A stretch of 64,000 nt of DNA, from positions 1 to 64,000 of the forward strand of contig NZ_JAAKXY010000001.1 in assembly GCF_011043775.1 (NCBI RefSeq). The letters are read 5' to 3'. A program made the translations under genes and the position numbers. The notes under the pieces were generated by a model. That model did not search any database. It saw nothing but the letters and a program-made list of their open reading frames with translations, and had not been told where the DNA came from. Each line of letters begins with the position of its first letter. Positions within the stretch are counted from its first letter, which is position 1. The DNA is from Natronolimnobius sp. AArcel1 (GTDB lineage: Archaea > Halobacteriota > Halobacteria > Halobacteriales > Natrialbaceae). Shown here piece after piece: positions 60,986 through 64,000 of the stretch.

Positions 60986-61849
60986 ATGTCCAACGAACAC
61001 GACCATCCGACGGCATCGACGACACAACCAGGACCGCGCATTCTCGAGGAGCGGACGCTTTCGGGAATCTTCGTCCATTTTCTCGGACTCGGGACTGGAG
61101 TCGTACTCCCCGCACTCGTCTATCTGGTCGCCGAGAACGAGTTCACGCGCGAGAACGCCCGGAACGCATTCAACTGGCAGGTGATCGTCACGGGCGTCTT
61201 CACGCTCATGTTCGGCCTTCTCGGCGGTGCAATCGCGATTGATTCTACGTTTCCTGAAGAGTCGGCCGTTCAGTATCTCGGACTGGCATTGATCGTCGGC
61301 GCGGCCATCGTCATGTTCGGATCGTCGCTGTTCTTTTTTGTCAACGTCGCCTTCGGGCTGATTGCGATGGGGAAAGCAATCTTTGGAACGGCGTGGTCAT
61401 ACCCGCTTGCACCAGATTTCGTTGGCTGGCTCGCAGCGAGAACTGGCGACGATGTTCGCTGGTGGCGACTCCTCGTTCCACACTTGCTTATTACACCGCT
61501 ACTGGGAGCGTTTTTCGCCGGGGAAATTCTCGAGTCATGGATGGAAAACGACTCGATGTTTTTCGGTGGCTTTGGCCTCGTGCTGGCGGTCCTTCTCACG
61601 TCGGTACTTACACCGGGCGTGCTCGTCCGCGATATGCGGGCCGTCGCGGCGAGGACGTCGTGGCAGCCACAGTGGCTGTGGTACATTGGCGGCCCAGCAG
61701 GCGTTGCGCTCCTCACCTACGTTGTTGCAGCCGCCCAGTTCACCTCCGAAAATCCGGCCGGAGATGCGATCTATGCCTTCGCGGGCGCACTCTGGCTCGC
61801 CGTGCTCGTCTACCTGCTCAGACGCTATCGGCAGGTCGATGCGTCGTAG
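60986..61849 (+). CDS. DUF4870-like membrane protein
   Basis: 287 residues. The first 125 carry the DUF4870 pattern (ERTLSGIFVHFLGLGTGVVL, ENEFTRENARNAFNWQVIV, and a late FFVNVAFGLIAMGKA), and the rest adds about four more hydrophobic segments. DUF4870 proteins are membrane-embedded with unknown function. The long C-terminal addition is unusual for the family. Confidence 0.72.
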   Translation: MSNEHDHPTASTTQPGPRILEERTLSGIFVHFLGLGTGVVLPALVYLVAENEFTRENARNAFNWQVIVTGVFTLMFGLLGGAIAIDSTFPEESAVQYLGLALIVGAAIVMFGSSLFFFVNVAFGLIAMGKAIFGTAWSYPLAPDFVGWLAARTGDDVRWWRLLVPHLLITPLLGAFFAGEILESWMENDSMFFGGFGLVLAVLLTSVLTPGVLVRDMRAVAARTSWQPQWLWYIGGPAGVALLTYVVAAAQFTSENPAGDAIYAFAGALWLAVLVYLLRRYRQVDAS

Positions 61850-61863
61850 AATCAGGGTCCCTG

Positions 61864-62640
61864 TTATAGGCCGCTTCGAATCCGATTCTCTGCGTCCTCG
61901 AGCGCGTCTTCCCGGTCAAAGTCTTCGATAATTTCCTCGAGTTCGTCTGCCGACGCGTCCGCTAACTCCCGCGCGTGCGCTGTCATATTCGGCACGGCGC
62001 GGATGATGTTATCGACGATTGGCACCTCGGCAACCTGTGGCGAGCGCGAGAGCGGGTTCAGGTCGATTACGAGTTCTGTCTTGCCCATTGCCTCGAGTGC
62101 CTCGGCACGGTCGCCGTCCTCGAGTGGCACGAGCACCACATCAGCCGTGTAAATGCCGTCTTCGTCGACCTTTGCGCGCTGGTGGTCGAGGTTCGGGATC
62201 CTTGCGTCGGCCTCGAGTCCCTTGACGTCCTCGGCACCGTGCTCTCGAAGATGGTCGGCGATGGCCGCGATACGCTCGTCAGTCCGGTTAAAGAGGTTGA
62301 TCTCGAGGGCTGCGTCGACGGCGTCGGCCAGGGCGACCATCTCGCCGGGGACGAGGGCGGCGACGTTGCCGTTGATCGAGAGCACGGGGTGGTCAGCACG
62401 CAGGAGATGAGCCGCTGCGGCACGTTCTGCGGCATCGGCGCTTGGAATCGTCTCCTCGCCCAGCAGGTAATCGAAGGCGCTGCCCCGGCCTTCGGCGTGC
62501 ATCCCCTGGAGGTGCGTGATCCCCTTCTCGACGCCCGTCTCGATCCGATGGCGCGTGAGCAGATCCTGATAGCGCGGGTGGTCTTCGGGAATCTCCTCCT
62601 CGTGTGCCACGTCGGCCGGAACGGTCTCGTCCTCGTTCAC
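61864..62640 (-). CDS. 4-phosphopantoate-beta-alanine ligase (archaeal CoA biosynthesis)
   Basis: 258 residues. This is the archaeal replacement for bacterial PanC, joining 4-phosphopantoate with beta-alanine using ATP. The family features are the early HPRYQDLLTRHRIETGVEKG, the SINGNVAALVPGEMV core, EINLFNRTDERI, and the late ELVIDLNPLSRSPQVAEV. It supplies the CoA used by the many acyl-CoA enzymes in this region, although there is no operon link. Confidence 0.9.
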   Translation of the reverse strand: MNEDETVPADVAHEEEIPEDHPRYQDLLTRHRIETGVEKGITHLQGMHAEGRGSAFDYLLGEETIPSADAAERAAAAHLLRADHPVLSINGNVAALVPGEMVALADAVDAALEINLFNRTDERIAAIADHLREHGAEDVKGLEADARIPNLDHQRAKVDEDGIYTADVVLVPLEDGDRAEALEAMGKTELVIDLNPLSRSPQVAEVPIVDNIIRAVPNMTAHARELADASADELEEIIEDFDREDALEDAENRIRSGL

Positions 62641-62847
62641 GCTCGAGCGATAGCGTGGGGCGATAAAAAGACGACCGATCCGTCACTCGAGGTGTGATCT
62701 CTCATAACTTCTCAGTCCCGACACTGCTCTCGAGACAGTATCTATCAGTGAACAGTCCCTTCGAACTGGTTCTCTGGCAGACAGTTATATCAAGAAAACA
62801 GGCGGTACGGTCGGGTTTAATGGATGAATCTGGCGTAGGAGAGTACT

Positions 62848-64000
62848 ATGACATCTGTCCGCATGGAGAATGTTAGCAAATACTTCGATGCGGGAAACAC
62901 CGTTGCGAACTATCAGCTAAACCTCGAGGTCGAAGACGGCGAGTTTCTCGTCTTTCTCGGCCCGTCCGGCTGTGGGAAAACCACGGCGCTCAGGCTCATC
63001 GCAGGCCTCGAGCAGCCCTCGGAGGGAGCGATTTACTTCGGCGACGAACGCGTCGATGGGCGCTCCTCGAGTGATCGTAACGTCGCGATGGTGTTCCAGA
63101 ACTACGCGCTGTACCCGCATATGACGGTCGCAGAAAACATCGGCTATCCGCTGAAAGTCCGCGGGATGACGCCCGACGACCGTGATACGAAGGTCGAAGA
63201 GGTAACTGAGTTGCTCCACATTGAAGGCCAAGTCGAGAAGAAACCGGGTGCGCTGTCAGGTGGCCAGCGCCAGCGGGTTGCACTCGCCCGCGCAATCGTT
63301 CGCGAACCGACCGTCTTCTTGCTCGACGAGCCGCTGTCGAATCTCGACGCCAAACTCCGCCAGGAGATGCGAGTCGAACTCAAACGCCTGCAGAACGAAC
63401 TCGAGATCACGACGGTCTACGTCACGCACAATCAGGAAGAGGCGATGAGCATGGCCGACAGGGTCGTCGTGATGAACCGGGGAACGATCCAGCAGATTGC
63501 CCCGCCGGGCGAACTGTACGAGCGCCCGCGGACGGCCTGGGTGGCCCGCTTTATCGGCTCGCCGCCGATGAATCTCTTTCAGGGACAGCGCCGAAACGGC
63601 TCGCTCGAGGTCGGGTCAGCGGGAGCCGTCGACCTGACTAGCATTGCACCGACAGCAGAGTCCAGCCCACAACCGGGTGAGGAAGCCGTCGTCGAAGCCG
63701 GCCAACCCGATGCAGGCGCGGCGGGCATGGTCACGGACGCATCTCAGGCGACGGGCGACCTCTCGCTCGGTGTTCGGCCGGAGGATCTAACGGTGACGAC
63801 GTCGCCGCCATCCACTGGTCACGCGCTCGAGGGCACCGTCGACACCATCGAACCCTTCGGCGAGTACGACCTGATCAACGTCACCGTCAACGACCAACTG
63901 GTCAACGCGAAAATGGCGTCTGCAACGGTCAGTCGCGGCGACAGGGTCTATCTGACGTTCGAGGACGACGATGCATACCTGTACGACGAAACCGGCGAAC
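62848..64000 (+). CDS. Sugar-type ABC transporter ATP-binding protein (MalK/UgpC), incomplete at right edge
   Basis: The open frame starts at ATG 62848 and runs off the window at 64000 (384 full codons). Walker A GPSGCGKT (about 38-45), signature LSGGQRQR, Walker B TVFLLDEPLS and H-loop VTHNQEEAMS are complete. After residue about 235 the regulatory OB-fold domain begins (PPGELYERPRTAWVARFIGS) as in MalK-type carbohydrate importers. A Glu/Ala/Gly-rich insert (about 265-305) precedes VRPEDLTVTT. The permease and binding protein genes are not visible and may lie beyond the edge. Confidence 0.9.
   Translation, partial: MTSVRMENVSKYFDAGNTVANYQLNLEVEDGEFLVFLGPSGCGKTTALRLIAGLEQPSEGAIYFGDERVDGRSSSDRNVAMVFQNYALYPHMTVAENIGYPLKVRGMTPDDRDTKVEEVTELLHIEGQVEKKPGALSGGQRQRVALARAIVREPTVFLLDEPLSNLDAKLRQEMRVELKRLQNELEITTVYVTHNQEEAMSMADRVVVMNRGTIQQIAPPGELYERPRTAWVARFIGSPPMNLFQGQRRNGSLEVGSAGAVDLTSIAPTAESSPQPGEEAVVEAGQPDAGAAGMVTDASQATGDLSLGVRPEDLTVTTSPPSTGHALEGTVDTIEPFGEYDLINVTVNDQLVNAKMASATVSRGDRVYLTFEDDDAYLYDETGE

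Noticed and set aside
1-64000. CRISPR arrays, rRNA or tRNA genes
   Set aside because: No evenly spaced identical repeats and no cloverleaf-like or rRNA-like stretch was found in intergenic regions; only short repeats and palindromes remain.

Overview
The window is a stretch of haloarchaeal main chromosome, most likely from the Natrialbaceae (Natrinema/Haloterrigena-like). The evidence is the high GC content, the strongly acidic proteins, leaderless genes with TATA-like boxes 23-30 bases before the ATG, and haloarchaea-specific families (HalX, HalOD1, HTH_10 regulators, a FolC-FolP fusion, SPW-repeat protein). CTCGAG is extremely frequent on both strands, mostly encoding Leu-Glu. Housekeeping genes (tyrS, birA, folCP, squalene synthase, fba/fbp, ctaB, phosphopantoate-beta-alanine ligase) show this is not a small plasmid.

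Layout. 1-4.1 kb: tail of an IS630-like transposase, then an Orc1/Cdc6 initiator gene flanked by two same-orientation ORB-like repeats (a possible replication origin), a small export protein, a MaoC hydratase and two tandem bacterial-PH-domain proteins. 4.1-11 kb: GNAT acetyltransferase, an acyl-CoA carboxyltransferase with an extra N-terminal domain, a Tat-exported trypsin-like protease with a small membrane partner, and the fba-fbp gluconeogenic pair. 11-24 kb: HhH protein, 3-hydroxyacyl-CoA dehydrogenase, alpha/beta hydrolase, aminotransferase, squalene synthase, a VapBC toxin-antitoxin pair, an acyl-CoA dehydrogenase, a PadR/DUF3267 membrane cluster, and a CtaA-like/CtaB fusion followed by a DsbA-like lipoprotein. 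24-34 kb: MFS plus ArsC-like phosphatase, a DUF892 / ethylbenzene-dehydrogenase-like overlapping pair, aldo/keto reductase, and ABC-2 permease and ATPase genes separated by a PQQ-propeller lipoprotein. 34-46 kb: FolC-FolP fusion, HTH regulators, a second aldo/keto reductase, a strikingly bacterial-type aliphatic amidase, an F420-type LLM oxidoreductase, and a beta-oxidation locus (fused dehydrogenase/hydratase divergent from an acyl-CoA dehydrogenase). 46-55 kb: a sensory block with a HalOD1 protein, two large histidine kinases, a HalX response regulator and an ABC-2 efflux pair. 55-64 kb: a third acyl-CoA dehydrogenase, birA behind two small AT-rich genes, tyrS, several membrane/HTH proteins, the CoA-biosynthesis ligase, and an incomplete sugar-type ABC ATPase running off the end.

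How the genes fit together. Three acyl-CoA dehydrogenases, two hydroxyacyl-CoA dehydrogenases, the carboxyltransferase, birA and the pantothenate-pathway ligase make CoA-thioester metabolism the dominant theme. No tRNA, rRNA or CRISPR array was seen. I did not find a clearly new multi-gene defence or mobile system. The most unusual items are the ORB-flanked orc gene, the domain fusions (carboxyltransferase, CtaA/CtaB), the bacterial-type amidase, several palindromic operator candidates, and a 58-residue gene below the usual length cutoff that sits between another small gene and birA.
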